From positions 2,491,501-2,555,500 of the forward strand of contig NZ_CP018194.1 in the NCBI RefSeq assembly GCF_001889545.1: a stretch of DNA of 64,000 bases, written 5' to 3'. Every line of letters starts with the position of its first letter. The first letter of the stretch is position 1. The notes below the pieces were generated by a model. That model made no database searches. It saw nothing but the letters and a program-made list of their open reading frames with translations, and was not told the DNA's origin. This document shows positions 8,803 to 20,360 of this stretch, piece by piece. The DNA comes from Granulibacter bethesdensis. Lineage in GTDB: Bacteria; Pseudomonadota; Alphaproteobacteria; Acetobacterales; Acetobacteraceae. The position numbers were made by a program, and so were the translations under genes.

Positions 8803-10514
8803 CCACTGCGCCTGCTGTAGATGAGGCATGGAAATATCCCGATATTCCCAATCCTGACATTCTGGACCGGATTCCATTATCAGCCCGCATCGTGCTTGAT
8901 GTGGGCTGCGGCAGTGGGGCGCTGGGGGCTGCCTACAAGCAGATCAATCCAGCCGCCCGGGTCTTCGGAATAGAGACCAACCAACAGGCCGCCCGCCTCG
9001 CCTCATCCCGGCTGGAGACGGTGATCAACAGCGATGTGGAAACCGCCATTTTTCCTGACGAGCTGCTTGGGCGCGTCGACTGCCTGATCTATGGCGATGT
9101 GCTGGAGCATCTTCAGGATCCCTGGGCGCTCCTGAAAAATCATGTGGAGACATTGCTGGCTCCAGGTGGTGTCGTCATCATCTGCATGCCCAATGTCGAG
9201 CATTGGAGCATCACCGCACGCCTTCTGACCGGGACGTTCGACTACAGCGATACCGGCCTGCTGGACCGCACGCATCTGCGTTTTTTCTCACAGGCCATGA
9301 TGGAAAGCTGCATCCGTGCCGCAGGGTTGCAGCCCATCGACTGTCTGCCGCGTATTTTCGAGGCCGAGCAGGGACGACAGGTCATCAATGCCCTGAAACC
9401 GGTGCTTCAGACGATGCAGGTTGATCCGGACGCCTATGCGCGGCGCGCCCTGCCGATGCAATATGTCTGGCGTGCCCGTGCCGGGGGGCCTGCCACTGTT
9501 CAGGTCTATTCCACCATCCTGGCGCCGGTTGGCGGTGTCAGCGATGTCAGGGTGATCGAACCGATGCGTGCTCTGGCTGCCGAGCCGGGCATCCGGGCGG
9601 CGATCATCAAGGGTGGCGAACTGCCTCCGCCCGATCCGTCCTTGCCGAAAATCTGGATTTTCCATCGCCCTGCTCTGGCCGGAGAGGAAGGGCTGTCCGT
9701 GCTGCGGGGAATCCTCCGGCAAGGATTTCTGATCGTTACAGAGTTCGACGATCATCCGGATTACATCCCTGTTCTGCAACGCCCGGATATGTGGAATTTC
9801 CGTGGCGTGCACGCAATCCAGACCACCACCATGGGGTTGGCGGATGTGTTCCGTAAAGACAATCCGGAAGTCGCCATATTCCCCAATGGCATCCGCGCCC
9901 TGCCCGTGCCGCACAATCATGCAAAACGCCCGCAGATGAGGATGCTGTTCGCGGGGATCAATCGTGAAAACGACTGGCCCCCCTATATCGATGCCCTCAA
10001 CACAGCGGCGCGGCTCTGCGGAGAGCGGCTGCATTTCGAGGTCGTGCGGGACCGGGGATTTTTCGATGCGCTGGACACGCCGCACAAATCCTTCTCAGAT
10101 ACGCTGGACTATGCGGCCTATCATCAGAAACTGTCGGATTGCGAGCTGTCCTTCATGCCTTTGCAGGACACGCCCTTCAACCGTGTCAAAAGCGACCTGA
10201 AATTCATCGAGGCCGCTTCTCATCGCGTCTGCGCCCTGGCCACCCCCGTGGCGTATGAGAACAGCATTCAGGACGGCAAGACCGGCATTCTGTTCCGCAC
10301 CGGGGCCGAGCTTCAGGAAAAGCTCGTGACTCTGGTCAATAATCCTGACGCCGTTCTGCAGATCGCCACCACGGCCCGGCGGTATGTCGCCTCCGAACGG
10401 ATGCTGGCCTATCAGATGGCGGCACGCGCCGCATGGTATCGCAGCCTGTGGGCGCGCAAGGATGTGCTCAATGCCGCCCTGCTGGAGCGTATGCCCGCAT
10501 TACGGGAAGGATAA
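8799..10514 (+). CDS. fused SAM methyltransferase - glycosyltransferase-like protein
   Basis: A 571-residue two-domain protein. Residues ~10-220 form a class I SAM-dependent methyltransferase: motif I VLDVGCGSGALG (32-43), the acidic GIETN loop, DCLIYGDVLEHLQDP, and a post-motif PGGVVIICMPN. Residues ~240-560 resemble a GT-B glycosyltransferase of the kind in surface polysaccharide clusters: VSDVRVIEPMRAL, FDDHPDYIP, IFPNGIRALPVP, LFAGINRENDWP and a late DLKFIEAASHRV segment where GT-B enzymes bind nucleotide sugar. The GTG start overlaps the ugd stop (GTGA), so UDP-glucuronate or a derivative is a plausible donor; this is inference. It converges with and overlaps the esterase by 15 bases. 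Acceptor unknown. Confidence 0.8.
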   Translation: MTTAPAVDEAWKYPDIPNPDILDRIPLSARIVLDVGCGSGALGAAYKQINPAARVFGIETNQQAARLASSRLETVINSDVETAIFPDELLGRVDCLIYGDVLEHLQDPWALLKNHVETLLAPGGVVIICMPNVEHWSITARLLTGTFDYSDTGLLDRTHLRFFSQAMMESCIRAAGLQPIDCLPRIFEAEQGRQVINALKPVLQTMQVDPDAYARRALPMQYVWRARAGGPATVQVYSTILAPVGGVSDVRVIEPMRALAAEPGIRAAIIKGGELPPPDPSLPKIWIFHRPALAGEEGLSVLRGILRQGFLIVTEFDDHPDYIPVLQRPDMWNFRGVHAIQTTTMGLADVFRKDNPEVAIFPNGIRALPVPHNHAKRPQMRMLFAGINRENDWPPYIDALNTAARLCGERLHFEVVRDRGFFDALDTPHKSFSDTLDYAAYHQKLSDCELSFMPLQDTPFNRVKSDLKFIEAASHRVCALATPVAYENSIQDGKTGILFRTGAELQEKLVTLVNNPDAVLQIATTARRYVASERMLAYQMAARAAWYRSLWARKDVLNAALLERMPALREG

Positions 10515-11483
10515 CGCCTTCCCCAGTACCTCATCTTTTGCCGGTGAGGGGAAAGCGGCCTGGGGCACATGTCGATCCCGGTCGCCTGCCACGCGATGCA
10601 GGAAGCGGGAGGTCCGACGGAGCGATTCACGGCTTTCCGGTACGAAAGCCGCGAAAATCTGGAACGCATGCGGCACTTTCGGCCAGATACGCAGATCGAC
10701 AGTGCCACCGGTGCTCCGCACGCGCTCCGTGAGCCTGAAGGCATCATCCAGCAGAACCTCGTCCGCCCCGACCTCGATCAGCAGCGGGGGAAGCCTGTCA
10801 AGCGCACCATAAAGCGGCGAGGCCAGCGGATGGTACGGGTCTGCCCCCTGAAGATAGAGCGCCGCCGCCCGAGACACATCACCATCCAGCATCACGTCCC
10901 GATGGGCGTTATATTTCAGGGACGCTCCGGTTGCCGCCAGATCTGTCCAGGGAGAAAACAGCGCCGCCGCCACCGGCAATGGCAGCCCGGCCTGTTTCGC
11001 CGCCAGCATCAGGGACAGCGCCAGACCGCCCCCCGCCGAATCTCCGGCAATGGCCAAACGGGCGGGCGGAATGCCAGAGTCCAGCAATGCCCGATACACC
11101 GCCAGCGCATCCTCTACCGCAGCCGGGAACGGATTTTCCGGAGCCAGACGATAGGCAGGCGCATAGACTTCAAACCCGGCCCGCGCGAAAAACGAGGTAA
11201 TCGGGCGGTGTGTGGCCGGAGAGCAGCCCAGATAAGCGCCCCCGTGCAAATACAACAGGGTGGTCGGCAGAGCCTTGGTCACCCCTCCGACAGAGCGGGT
11301 ACACAGATGCTCGGTATCCACCCCGCCCATGTCTTTCATGCTGATTTGCATGTCACCCGGCAGGCGGCGAATGGTCAGCGCAAAATCACGACGCAGTTCC
11401 CGCACATCCTGCACACGGGACAAACGGCGTTTCACCTTCCAGCGAAGGATTGGCAGCAGGGTACGAAGACGGAGACTCGACAC
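10500..11483 (-). CDS. alpha/beta-hydrolase (HSL-family carboxylesterase)
   Basis: Serine esterase of the hormone-sensitive-lipase family. HGGAY (80-84) forms the oxyanion hole, GDSAGG carries nucleophile Ser149, and the acid and base are probably in EVGADEVLLDD and the KVPHAF histidine. The substrate cannot be told; family members cleave short-chain acyl esters. No signal peptide is evident, so it is probably cytosolic. Translation starts at GTG 11483. It is a single gene, convergent with the methyltransferase-glycosyltransferase gene and divergent from the PAP2 phosphatase gene. Confidence 0.88.
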   Translation of the reverse strand: MSSLRLRTLLPILRWKVKRRLSRVQDVRELRRDFALTIRRLPGDMQISMKDMGGVDTEHLCTRSVGGVTKALPTTLLYLHGGAYLGCSPATHRPITSFFARAGFEVYAPAYRLAPENPFPAAVEDALAVYRALLDSGIPPARLAIAGDSAGGGLALSLMLAAKQAGLPLPVAAALFSPWTDLAATGASLKYNAHRDVMLDGDVSRAAALYLQGADPYHPLASPLYGALDRLPPLLIEVGADEVLLDDAFRLTERVRSTGGTVDLRIWPKVPHAFQIFAAFVPESRESLRRTSRFLHRVAGDRDRHVPQAAFPSPAKDEVLGKALSFP

Positions 11484-11575
11484 GGCTTGTTTTGTCTCTC
11501 TCTCGTCTGTTTCGAAGCAAAGACGCTTCCGCTATCCAATCCACGCCCAAAAAGCCAGCTTTATGGAAGACCCGC

Positions 11576-12244
11576 ATGTACAGTCTCCGTCATAGCAGCG
11601 ATGATACAACTTCATCCCGCCCTGTCTGGTGGCCACTGACGGGACTGGCGACAATTATGACCATGCTGGCCATTCCCTTGCTCGATCGGGGCTGGTCGAG
11701 CTGGGCACATGCCATCCTGCCGCCATGGAAACCGGTTTTCATCTGGATGACACGCCCGGCCGAAATGGCGGCGCCCCTCGGTGCGCTCTATCTGTTGCTG
11801 GCGGCACTGGCGGCGGCATCCGGGCGCTGGCGGCCCGGCAGGATGGGATGGGCGCTGATCGCAGCCGCTCTGGCCGCGCTGGTGGCCGTGCCTGTGAAGG
11901 ATGAACTCAAATACCTGTTCGGTCGTCCATGGCCGGAAACATGGATCGACAACAACCCGTCCTGGATTGGCAACGGTATCTTCGGTTTTTTCCCGCTGCA
12001 TGGCGGGCGGGGCTGGGCCTCTTTCCCCTCCGGCCATACGACGATGATCACCGCCCCCATGGCGGCACTGCGCGACAGGCTTCCGGAACTGCGCGGCTTT
12101 TGGCTGCTGCCAGTCGCCTGTGTCGCAATCGGGTTGCTGGGGGCCGATTTTCACTTCATCAGTGATGTGACAGCGGGCATGCTCACCGGCATCACCTGTG
12201 GAGCGGGCCTGTCCACCATCATACGCTCTTCTGAACGATCCTGA
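11576..12244 (+). CDS. PAP2-family membrane phosphatase
   Basis: A 222-residue integral membrane protein with the three phosphatase motifs of the PAP2 superfamily: KDELKYLFGRP (108-118), PSGH (151-154), and H193 with D197 in FHFISD. Such enzymes dephosphorylate undecaprenyl pyrophosphate, phosphatidate or lipid A from the periplasmic face; which applies cannot be decided. About six hydrophobic segments are visible. ATG 11576 was chosen because GGAAG lies 7 bases upstream; the frame extends further upstream only as an overlap of the divergent esterase gene. Confidence 0.87.
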   Translation: MYSLRHSSDDTTSSRPVWWPLTGLATIMTMLAIPLLDRGWSSWAHAILPPWKPVFIWMTRPAEMAAPLGALYLLLAALAAASGRWRPGRMGWALIAAALAALVAVPVKDELKYLFGRPWPETWIDNNPSWIGNGIFGFFPLHGGRGWASFPSGHTTMITAPMAALRDRLPELRGFWLLPVACVAIGLLGADFHFISDVTAGMLTGITCGAGLSTIIRSSERS

Positions 12245-12304
12245 GAAAGATCAGGACAGGCAGTTTTGCTTGCAGCGGGGCGTGTGGCCGCCCATCTTCC
12301 CGTC

Positions 12305-14506
<2,202 letters not shown>

Positions 14507-14671
14507 GACCAGCCCGCTGGCATACTGACATCGAACCGTGGCAGGAGCCGTCTGCCCGGTATGGCATGCTTGCACTGGTTGGGCCTTGCACTCACTGGGT
14601 GCCGGCCTCACAGGATTATCTCATCGTGGAACCATCGTCCCATGCTGCATTTACTGCCCCTGTCTGAAGCC

Positions 14672-15421
14672 ATGCCGCGCACCGCCCTGGTCACCGGGGC
14701 CGGCCGCCGTATCGGGCGCGCCATTGCTCTGGCGCTGGGAGAGGCCAGGTTTTCAGTCGCCGTGCATTACGGAACCAGCCGCACCGAGGCCGAAGAGGTC
14801 GTCACCACCCTGCGCCAGAGCGGGCGGAATGCCGTCTCCCTGCAAGCTGATCTCGGGCGCGAACAGGATACCCATCGGCTGATGCAGGACGCGACTGATG
14901 CGCTGGGACCGATCGGCGTGCTGATCAACAACGCCGCCATTTTCGAATTCGATGCCTGGCATGACGCGACCCGCGACAGTTGGGATCGGCATATGGAGAC
15001 CAATCTCCGCGCACCGCTGGTTCTGGCCCAGTCCTTTGCCCGTCTGCTGCCCGCAACGGCACAGGGGGCTGTGATCAATATGATCGATCAGCGCGTCTGG
15101 GCGCCGGGAGCGGGTTTCATCTCCTATACGGTGGCGAAAAGCGGCTTGTGGACCCTGACCCGCACGCTGGCTCTGGCTCTGGCGCCCCGCATCCGTGTGA
15201 ATGCCATCGGCCCCGGTCCGGCAGCCCCCAGCAAACGGCAGACCCCGGACCAGTTCGCGGAACAATGCCGCAGCGTCCCGCTCGGCCATGGCACCAATCC
15301 CGATGAAATCGCCCGCGCCGTCCTGTTTCTGCTGGCCCTGCCCTCCGTGACCGGTCAGATGTTGGCACTGGATGGCGGGCAGCATCTGCAAGGGGCCGGG
15401 ATTACGACTCTGGTTGAATAA
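14672..15421 (+). CDS. SDR oxidoreductase, pteridine reductase/FolM-like
   Basis: Short-chain dehydrogenase of about 249 residues. The nucleotide-binding loop reads TGAGRRIGRAIA; an Arg pair at this place is typical of pteridine reductase and FolM-type enzymes that prefer NADPH. NNAAIFE (NAG-type) and the catalytic Y-T-V-A-K are present, and the C-terminus ends in LALDGGQHL. FolM-like enzymes reduce dihydromonapterin or dihydrofolate; this assignment rests on motif style only. ATG 14672 starts at the fold; ATG 14642 would add 10 residues. It lies between uvrB and uvrC. Confidence 0.85.
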   Translation: MPRTALVTGAGRRIGRAIALALGEARFSVAVHYGTSRTEAEEVVTTLRQSGRNAVSLQADLGREQDTHRLMQDATDALGPIGVLINNAAIFEFDAWHDATRDSWDRHMETNLRAPLVLAQSFARLLPATAQGAVINMIDQRVWAPGAGFISYTVAKSGLWTLTRTLALALAPRIRVNAIGPGPAAPSKRQTPDQFAEQCRSVPLGHGTNPDEIARAVLFLLALPSVTGQMLALDGGQHLQGAGITTLVE

Positions 15422-15813
15422 GACCTTTTTTGCTGTCGCGATCTGAAAACCGGTCAAGCCATAAAATTGGCAGACTCACAGATTCTTATGCTTGACACTC
15501 TCTTCCCAAAGCGGGTTCCGGCCAGACTTGTCCACCTGCGGCGCAAGAGAATCATATTTTTCAGTATGATGACAGCGCCTGGGTTCTCCACAAAGAATAA
15601 AACTATATAATTCAATGACTTATACTGTTGCTTCGAATCTGTGCAATCGGCGTGTAACCCTTGTGTACTGCGGGTTTGACGCAAATGTGCGCAGCTTATT
15701 CCACAATGTTATCCACAGCTTTGGTGGATGAATTTTATCCTGTCTCTGATCCCCTTCCTGCCCCGACATCAGGGCGGTCAACCCTTGAGGAAGTACGGGG
15801 CAACCCCTAATCC
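15422..15813. promoter_or_regulatory. 392-base AT-rich intergenic region before uvrC with DnaA-box and GANTC cluster
   Basis: No credible gene. The region holds a perfect DnaA box TTATCCACA (15709-15717), a one-mismatch copy TTCTCCACA (15584-15592), and weaker copies at 15528-15536 (TTGTCCACC) and just right of the perfect box. Four GANTC sites, the target of the alphaproteobacterial CcrM methylase, begin at 15473, 15481, 15549 and 15635. An AT-rich stretch at about 15592-15630 lies between the boxes. It may be a DnaA-responsive uvrC promoter, a DnaA-titration locus or an origin-like element. A small minus-strand open frame (15454-15684) here has no features of a real gene. Confidence 0.55.
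15709..15717 (+). promoter_or_regulatory. DnaA box
   Basis: TTATCCACA, identical to the consensus high-affinity DnaA box, 97 bases before the uvrC start. A near-copy (TTATTCCACA) lies 12 bases upstream. Confidence 0.6.
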
Positions 15814-17748
15814 ATGACTATGCCCGATACTCCCGCCAGCCCGCCGAAAGAGGCTGAAAATCCCTCCCTGCCAATTGTCGAGGCACTCCCAGGCAAAGGG
15901 GTGACTGTCATTGAGGCAATGCTGAAACTGTTGCCGGACAGGCCGGGCGTATACCGGATGCTCGATGGACAAGGCGAAGCCCTGTATGTCGGCAAAGCGC
16001 GCAGCCTGAAAAAACGTGTGGCGAGCTACACCCAGATCCACCGCCTGCCCGAGCGGCTGCGTCGCATGGTGAGCGAGACGGTTTCCATGGAGATCGTCAC
16101 CACCCATACCGAAGCCGAAGCCCTGCTGCTGGAAGCCAATCTGATCAAGCGGCTCAAGCCGCGCTTCAACATCGTGCTGCGGGATGACAAATCCTATCCA
16201 TGGCTGATGCTGACCGAGGATCATGCCTTTCCTCAGATCATGAAACATCGCGGCGCACAGACAAGAAAAGCCGCCAGCTACTGGGGGCCGTTTGCCTCGG
16301 CCTGGGCCGTGAACCAGACCGTGACCGCCATGCAGCGTATTTTCCTGCTGCGCTCCTGCTCGGACAGTGTGTTCGCCAACCGCTCCCGCCCCTGCCTGCT
16401 GTTCCAGATCCGCCGCTGCTCTGCCCCCTGCGTGGACCGTATCAGTCAGGAGGATTATGCTGAGCTGGTCGATCAGGCACGGGCCTTCCTGTCCGGGCGC
16501 GGCACGGACATCCAACGTGATCTCGCCCGCCAGATGGAAGAAGCCGCCGAAGCCCTGGAATTCGAGCGCGCCGCCGCCATCCGCGACCGTATCCGTGGCC
16601 TGACCCATGTGCAGGGCACCGCCGTGGTCAATCCGGCCTCCATCGGCAATGCGGATGTCATCGCCGTCTGGCAGGATGCGGGGCAGAGCTGTGTGCAGGT
16701 TTTCTTCATCCGTGGCGGCCATAATAACGGCAACCGTGCCTTCTATCCTGCCCATACCAGTGCCGAGACAGCACAGGATGTATTGGGAGCCTTTATCGCC
16801 CAGTTCTATGACGACAAGCCCCCGCCGCCTTTACTGTTGCTCAATCATGCCATCGCAGAGGAAGGGCTGGTCTCGGAAGCCCTCAGCCTGAAAGCAGGAC
16901 GCCGGGTGGAGCTGCATGTGCCGGTACGGGGAGAAAAACGCGCCGTGGTCGCCCATGCGGAGACCAATGCAAGAGAGGCACTGGAACGCAAACTGGCCGA
17001 AAGTGCTGGCCAGAACCGGCTTCTGGACGGCGTGGCAGAGCTGTTCGACCTGCCCACCCGCCCGAACCGGATCGAGATTTACGATAACAGCCATATCATG
17101 GGGACCAACCCGTACGGTGTCATGGTGGTGGCAGGGCCGGAAGGCTGGAATAAATCGGCCTACCGCAAATTTTCCATCCGTGGCCCGATCACGCCCGGCG
17201 ACGATTTCGCCATGATGCGCGAAATGCTGGAGCGTCGTTTCAGCCGTGGCCTGAAGGAACGCGCCGAAGGACCAGAGGGGGAAGCCAACTGGCCCGATCT
17301 GGTGCTGATCGATGGCGGGGCTGGCCAGTTATCAGCCGTGCGCGGAATCCTGGACGAGATCGGTGTCACGGATGTGAAACTGGTCGCCATTGCCAAAGGC
17401 CCTGATCGCGATGCAGGCCGCGAATGGTTTCATACCGAAGGCAAGGCACCGTTCCAGCTGCCACCCCGTGATCCGGTGCTTTATTACCTCCAGCGTCTGC
17501 GTGACGAGGCGCATCGCTTCGCTATCACCACCCATCGGGCAGGGCGGTCAAAAACACTGGTCCGCAGTGAACTGGATGATATTGACGGCATCGGAGCCGC
17601 CCGCAAACGCGCCCTGCTTAATCATTTCGGTTCGGCACGCGGTGTCAAACAGGCCGGGCTCGCGGCGCTGGAAGCCACGCCGGGCATCTCGAAAGAAATC
17701 GCGATGCGCATCTACGCCCATTTCCATCCGGGTGCGCGCGCAGACTAA
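15814..17748 (+). CDS. uvrC: excinuclease ABC subunit C
   Basis: Dual-incision nuclease of nucleotide excision repair. The 644-residue product has the N-terminal GIY-YIG nuclease domain (PGVYRML...[14 protein letters not shown], about 47-72), a Cys-rich stretch with [11 protein letters not shown], a UVR domain binding UvrB ([14 protein letters not shown], about 243-256), the RNase H-like C-terminal nuclease ([14 protein letters not shown] and [11 protein letters not shown]), and tandem helix-hairpin-helix DNA-binding motifs at the end ([13 protein letters not shown]). Start ATG 15814; the first ~25 residues are a weakly conserved extension. It converges with the HIT gene. Confidence 0.98.
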   Translation: MTMPDTPASPPKEAENPSLPIVEALPGKGVTVIEAMLKLLPDRPGVYRMLDGQGEALYVGKARSLKKRVASYTQIHRLPERLRRMVSETVSMEIVTTHTEAEALLLEANLIKRLKPRFNIVLRDDKSYPWLMLTEDHAFPQIMKHRGAQTRKAASYWGPFASAWAVNQTVTAMQRIFLLRSCSDSVFANRSRPCLLFQIRRCSAPCVDRISQEDYAELVDQARAFLSGRGTDIQRDLARQMEEAAEALEFERAAAIRDRIRGLTHVQGTAVVNPASIGNADVIAVWQDAGQSCVQVFFIRGGHNNGNRAFYPAHTSAETAQDVLGAFIAQFYDDKPPPPLLLLNHAIAEEGLVSEALSLKAGRRVELHVPVRGEKRAVVAHAETNAREALERKLAESAGQNRLLDGVAELFDLPTRPNRIEIYDNSHIMGTNPYGVMVVAGPEGWNKSAYRKFSIRGPITPGDDFAMMREMLERRFSRGLKERAEGPEGEANWPDLVLIDGGAGQLSAVRGILDEIGVTDVKLVAIAKGPDRDAGREWFHTEGKAPFQLPPRDPVLYYLQRLRDEAHRFAITTHRAGRSKTLVRSELDDIDGIGAARKRALLNHFGSARGVKQAGLAALEATPGISKEIAMRIYAHFHPGARAD

Positions 17749-17769
17749 GCCTGCGCGGCCCTGAGTCTT

Positions 17770-18156
17770 TCAGTCCTCAATTTTCAACAGCATCGGACCA
17801 AGCGGACGCCCGGCAAACAGATGCACATGGAAATGTGGCACCTCCTGCCCGGCATCCTGACCACTATTGGCCAGCAGCCTGTATCCCGGCACTTCCAGCC
17901 CCATGTCACGCGCCAGCTTGCCAACCGTCAGGAAAAACGTCCCGACTTCCTCCGCGGAAGCGCGCTCCGTAAAATCCGCAAAAGAAATATACGGTTTTTT
18001 GGGAATAATCAGCACATGGGTAGGGGCCTGCGGATTGATGTCCAGAAAGGCCAGCGCATGATCATTCTCCATCACCTTGCGGCATGGGATTTCGCCTCGC
18101 AGAATAAGAGCAAAGATATTGTCAGGGTCATAAGCCCCGATGGCGCTGACCGGCAT
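17770..18156 (-). CDS. HIT-family (HinT-like) nucleotide-binding protein
   Basis: Histidine-triad protein of 128 residues with the catalytic HFHVH at 108-112 and conserved IFALILRGEIP and FLDINPQAPTHVLIIPK segments. HinT-type enzymes hydrolyse AMP-lysine, purine phosphoramidates and aminoacyl-adenylates. It is the last gene downstream of hisE on the same strand, a common neighbour of hisE in alphaproteobacteria, and probably shares the his transcript. Gene and fold are clear; the physiological substrate is not. Confidence 0.93.
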   Translation of the reverse strand: MPVSAIGAYDPDNIFALILRGEIPCRKVMENDHALAFLDINPQAPTHVLIIPKKPYISFADFTERASAEEVGTFFLTVGKLARDMGLEVPGYRLLANSGQDAGQEVPHFHVHLFAGRPLGPMLLKIED

Positions 18157-18211
18157 TGTCTTGTGCCTTTTCTGTTTCCAAATCTTCTGTCTGATGACCA
18201 GATCAGTATGA

Positions 18212-18694
18212 TCAGGGAATTTTAGTCGTCTTCAACCCTGCAGTGCGCGGCAATATTTTGGCACGGGATGCTTTTTCGGCAATGCCGCTGATGCCTTCGC
18301 GCTTGGCAAGTTCCCGCCATACCTCGGCAGGCTCGACCCCGACCGCGACCCATAAAACCAGAAGGTGATACAGCACATCAGCGCTTTCACCGATCAGGGC
18401 TTCCTTGTCGCCGCTCACCGCCTCAATCAGACATTCGACGGCTTCCTCGCCGAATTTCTGCGCAACCTTGCCGATACCACGGGACAGCAGGCGTGCAGAA
18501 TGGCTGACCGCAGGATCAGCATCCCGGCGCTGCATAACCACTTCCCAAAGCCGGTTCAGTACCTGCACCGCATTATCAGGATCAATATCAGTCAGAGGTG
18601 AAAGTATCCTGGCTTTGTTCTTTACGGCAGACGGAACAGACGTTTTCTTATTCGTCTTCGTGACTGTTTTTTTCTTAACGGTTTTGACCATCAT
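18212..18694 (-). CDS. hisE: phosphoribosyl-ATP pyrophosphatase with Lys-rich N-terminal tail
   Basis: Second step of histidine synthesis: hydrolyses PR-ATP to PR-AMP. The MazG-like core begins near residue 40 and carries the metal-binding motif [13 protein letters not shown] plus [13 protein letters not shown]. Before it lies a ~35-residue tail dense in lysine ([12 protein letters not shown]), absent from typical HisE proteins of ~105 residues; the C-terminus is also basic. The ATG at 18694 has GAGGGA just upstream, 6 bases after the hisF stop, so the tail is almost certainly translated. hisF precedes and the HIT gene follows. Confidence 0.94.
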   Translation of the reverse strand: MMVKTVKKKTVTKTNKKTSVPSAVKNKARILSPLTDIDPDNAVQVLNRLWEVVMQRRDADPAVSHSARLLSRGIGKVAQKFGEEAVECLIEAVSGDKEALIGESADVLYHLLVLWVAVGVEPAEVWRELAKREGISGIAEKASRAKILPRTAGLKTTKIP

Positions 18695-18700
18695 GATCCC

Positions 18701-19477
18701 TCAGGCAGCCTGCATGGCAGGCCGGGTGAAACGAACGGGTTGTCCCGCTGCATGCAACGCATTTTTGACCTGTTCGATTGTGAACGTGCCAAAATGAAAA
18801 ACTGATGCAGCGAGCAACCCTGTCGCCCCCGCTTCTGCACCCTCGACAAAATGCTGCAATGTGCCGATGCCACCAGAAGCGACCACCGGCACCGACACAG
18901 CCGCACAAACCCGGCGCAACAATTCGGTGTCGAAGCCCTGCCCCGTTCCATCCCGATCCATACTCGTCAGCAGGATCTCCCCGGCGCCCAGAGACGCCAC
19001 CTGACGGCACCATTCTATGGCATCAAGCCCGGTTCCTGTACGACCACCATGGGTAAACACTTCCCAGCCTGATAACGTTTTCTTGACATCAACGGCCACC
19101 ACGATGGCCTGGCTGCCGAATTTTTCAGCCCCTTCCCTGATCAACTCAGGACGCGCCACAGCGGCTGAATTCATGCTGCATTTATCAGCCCCCGCCAGCA
19201 GCAGGCGCCGCATATCCATCACGGTGCGGACCCCGCCGCCAACTGTAAGCGGCAGAAAGACCCGCTCGGCGGTGCGGGCAACCACATCGAGAATAGTATC
19301 ACGATTGTCGGAGCTGGCCGTAATATCCAGAAAGGTCAACTCATCCGCACCAGCCGCATCATACAGGGCTGCCTGCTCGACCGGATCACCTGCGTCACGC
19401 AGGGATACGAAATTCACGCCTTTGACGACACGCCCGTCCTTGACGTCCAGACAGGGAATCACACGAAGCTTCAACAC
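18701..19477 (-). CDS. hisF: imidazole glycerol phosphate synthase, cyclase subunit
   Basis: Cyclase half of IGP synthase; with HisH converts PRFAR and glutamine-derived ammonia into IGP and AICAR. TIM-barrel of 258 residues with the two catalytic aspartates in [12 protein letters not shown] (Asp11) and VVAVDVK (about 130), phosphate-binding loops GGGVRT and ASGGIG, and SMDRDGT. Start is GTG 19477. A 138-base gap without a gene separates it from hisA upstream; hisE follows after 6 bases. Confidence 0.98.
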   Translation of the reverse strand: MLKLRVIPCLDVKDGRVVKGVNFVSLRDAGDPVEQAALYDAAGADELTFLDITASSDNRDTILDVVARTAERVFLPLTVGGGVRTVMDMRRLLLAGADKCSMNSAAVARPELIREGAEKFGSQAIVVAVDVKKTLSGWEVFTHGGRTGTGLDAIEWCRQVASLGAGEILLTSMDRDGTGQGFDTELLRRVCAAVSVPVVASGGIGTLQHFVEGAEAGATGLLAASVFHFGTFTIEQVKNALHAAGQPVRFTRPAMQAA

Positions 19478-19615
19478 GGCGCAATCCGTTCACCGGCGAC
19501 CGGCACAATTAAAGATCAGGACTGGCCTGCGCCAGCCACCAAAAGTGGCGGGGTTTTGCAGCTAAAAGCCGGGGAAATGCAAGAACTTCGTGCGCCGTTT
19601 TCACACCTTGGTTTG

Positions 19616-20344
19616 TTAACGCAAAGAGACGGCCTGCAAGGCTGCTGCCGGGTCTACCCGACCATCGTATAAAGCACGCCCAAGTATGACACCTGTAATT
19701 GTTCCTGCGTCATAAACATCAACAATATGCGACAGATCCCCGACACCACCACTGGCAATCACCGGGATCGTCGTGGCACGCGCCAAAGCAAGCGTCTGTT
19801 CGACATTCGGGCCCGTCAGCATGCCATCACGGCCAATATCGGTGTAGATGATCGCGGCCACACCTGCATCCTCGAACCGTGCAGCCAGTTCAACGGCCGC
19901 CACCGAGGATGTTTCAGCCCAGCCTTCAGTGGCCACAAACCCGTCACGCGCATCAATCCCGACCGCGATCCGCCCTGGAAAAGCCCGGCAAGCATCCTTG
20001 ACCAGTTGTGGCGTTTTGACGGCAGCACTGCCGAGAATGACACGGGAAATACCCGCCTCTATCCATCGCTCCACGGCCGCCATGTCACGAATGCCACCAC
20101 CCAGCTGAACAGGGACGGAAACAGCGCCGAGAATGGCGGTAATCGCCTCGGCATTTTCCGAACGGCCGGCAAAGGCGCCGTTCAGATCAACCACATGCAG
20201 CCAGGCAAACCCTGCATCCTGCCATTGCCGGGCGCGGGCGGCAGGATCGTTGCCATAGATGGTTGCGTCCTCCATTTCACCACGACGAAGGCGAACGCAC
20301 TGGCCATCTTTCAGGTCAATGGCAGGGTAAAGTGTGAAACGCAT
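19616..20344 (-). CDS. hisA: ProFAR isomerase (HisA)
   Basis: Amadori isomerase of histidine synthesis, converting ProFAR to PRFAR. TIM-barrel of 242 residues, half-repeat homologous to HisF: catalytic Asp8 in [13 protein letters not shown] and Asp about 129 in VGIDARDG, phosphate loops LGGGIRD and ASGGVG, and [11 protein letters not shown]. The ATG start is preceded by the GNAT gene with a 16-base gap. Lies in the operon hisB-DUF2628-hisH-GNAT-hisA-hisF-hisE. Confidence 0.98.
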   Translation of the reverse strand: MRFTLYPAIDLKDGQCVRLRRGEMEDATIYGNDPAARARQWQDAGFAWLHVVDLNGAFAGRSENAEAITAILGAVSVPVQLGGGIRDMAAVERWIEAGISRVILGSAAVKTPQLVKDACRAFPGRIAVGIDARDGFVATEGWAETSSVAAVELAARFEDAGVAAIIYTDIGRDGMLTGPNVEQTLALARATTIPVIASGGVGDLSHIVDVYDAGTITGVILGRALYDGRVDPAAALQAVSLR

Positions 20345-20360
20345 GTTCTTCCGGTCCGTG

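Noticed and set aside
12239-12267. Terminator after the PAP2 phosphatase gene
   Set aside because: Six-bp stem TCCTGA/TCAGGA, but seven bases separate it from only four T residues; too weak to call.
15454-15684. 76-codon minus-strand frame in the uvrC upstream gap
   Set aside because: No ribosome-binding site, no homology-like pattern, and it lies across the DnaA-box/GANTC region.
15422-15813. Calling the region the chromosome origin
   Set aside because: Gene orientation on both sides runs towards the site, against the usual bias, and no dnaA, dnaN or hemE is near. Kept only as a regulatory finding.
19535-19558. Terminator in the hisA-hisF gap
   Set aside because: The GCCAC/GTGGC stem has its T-run on the plus strand only, where no gene ends; on the his strand no T-run follows.
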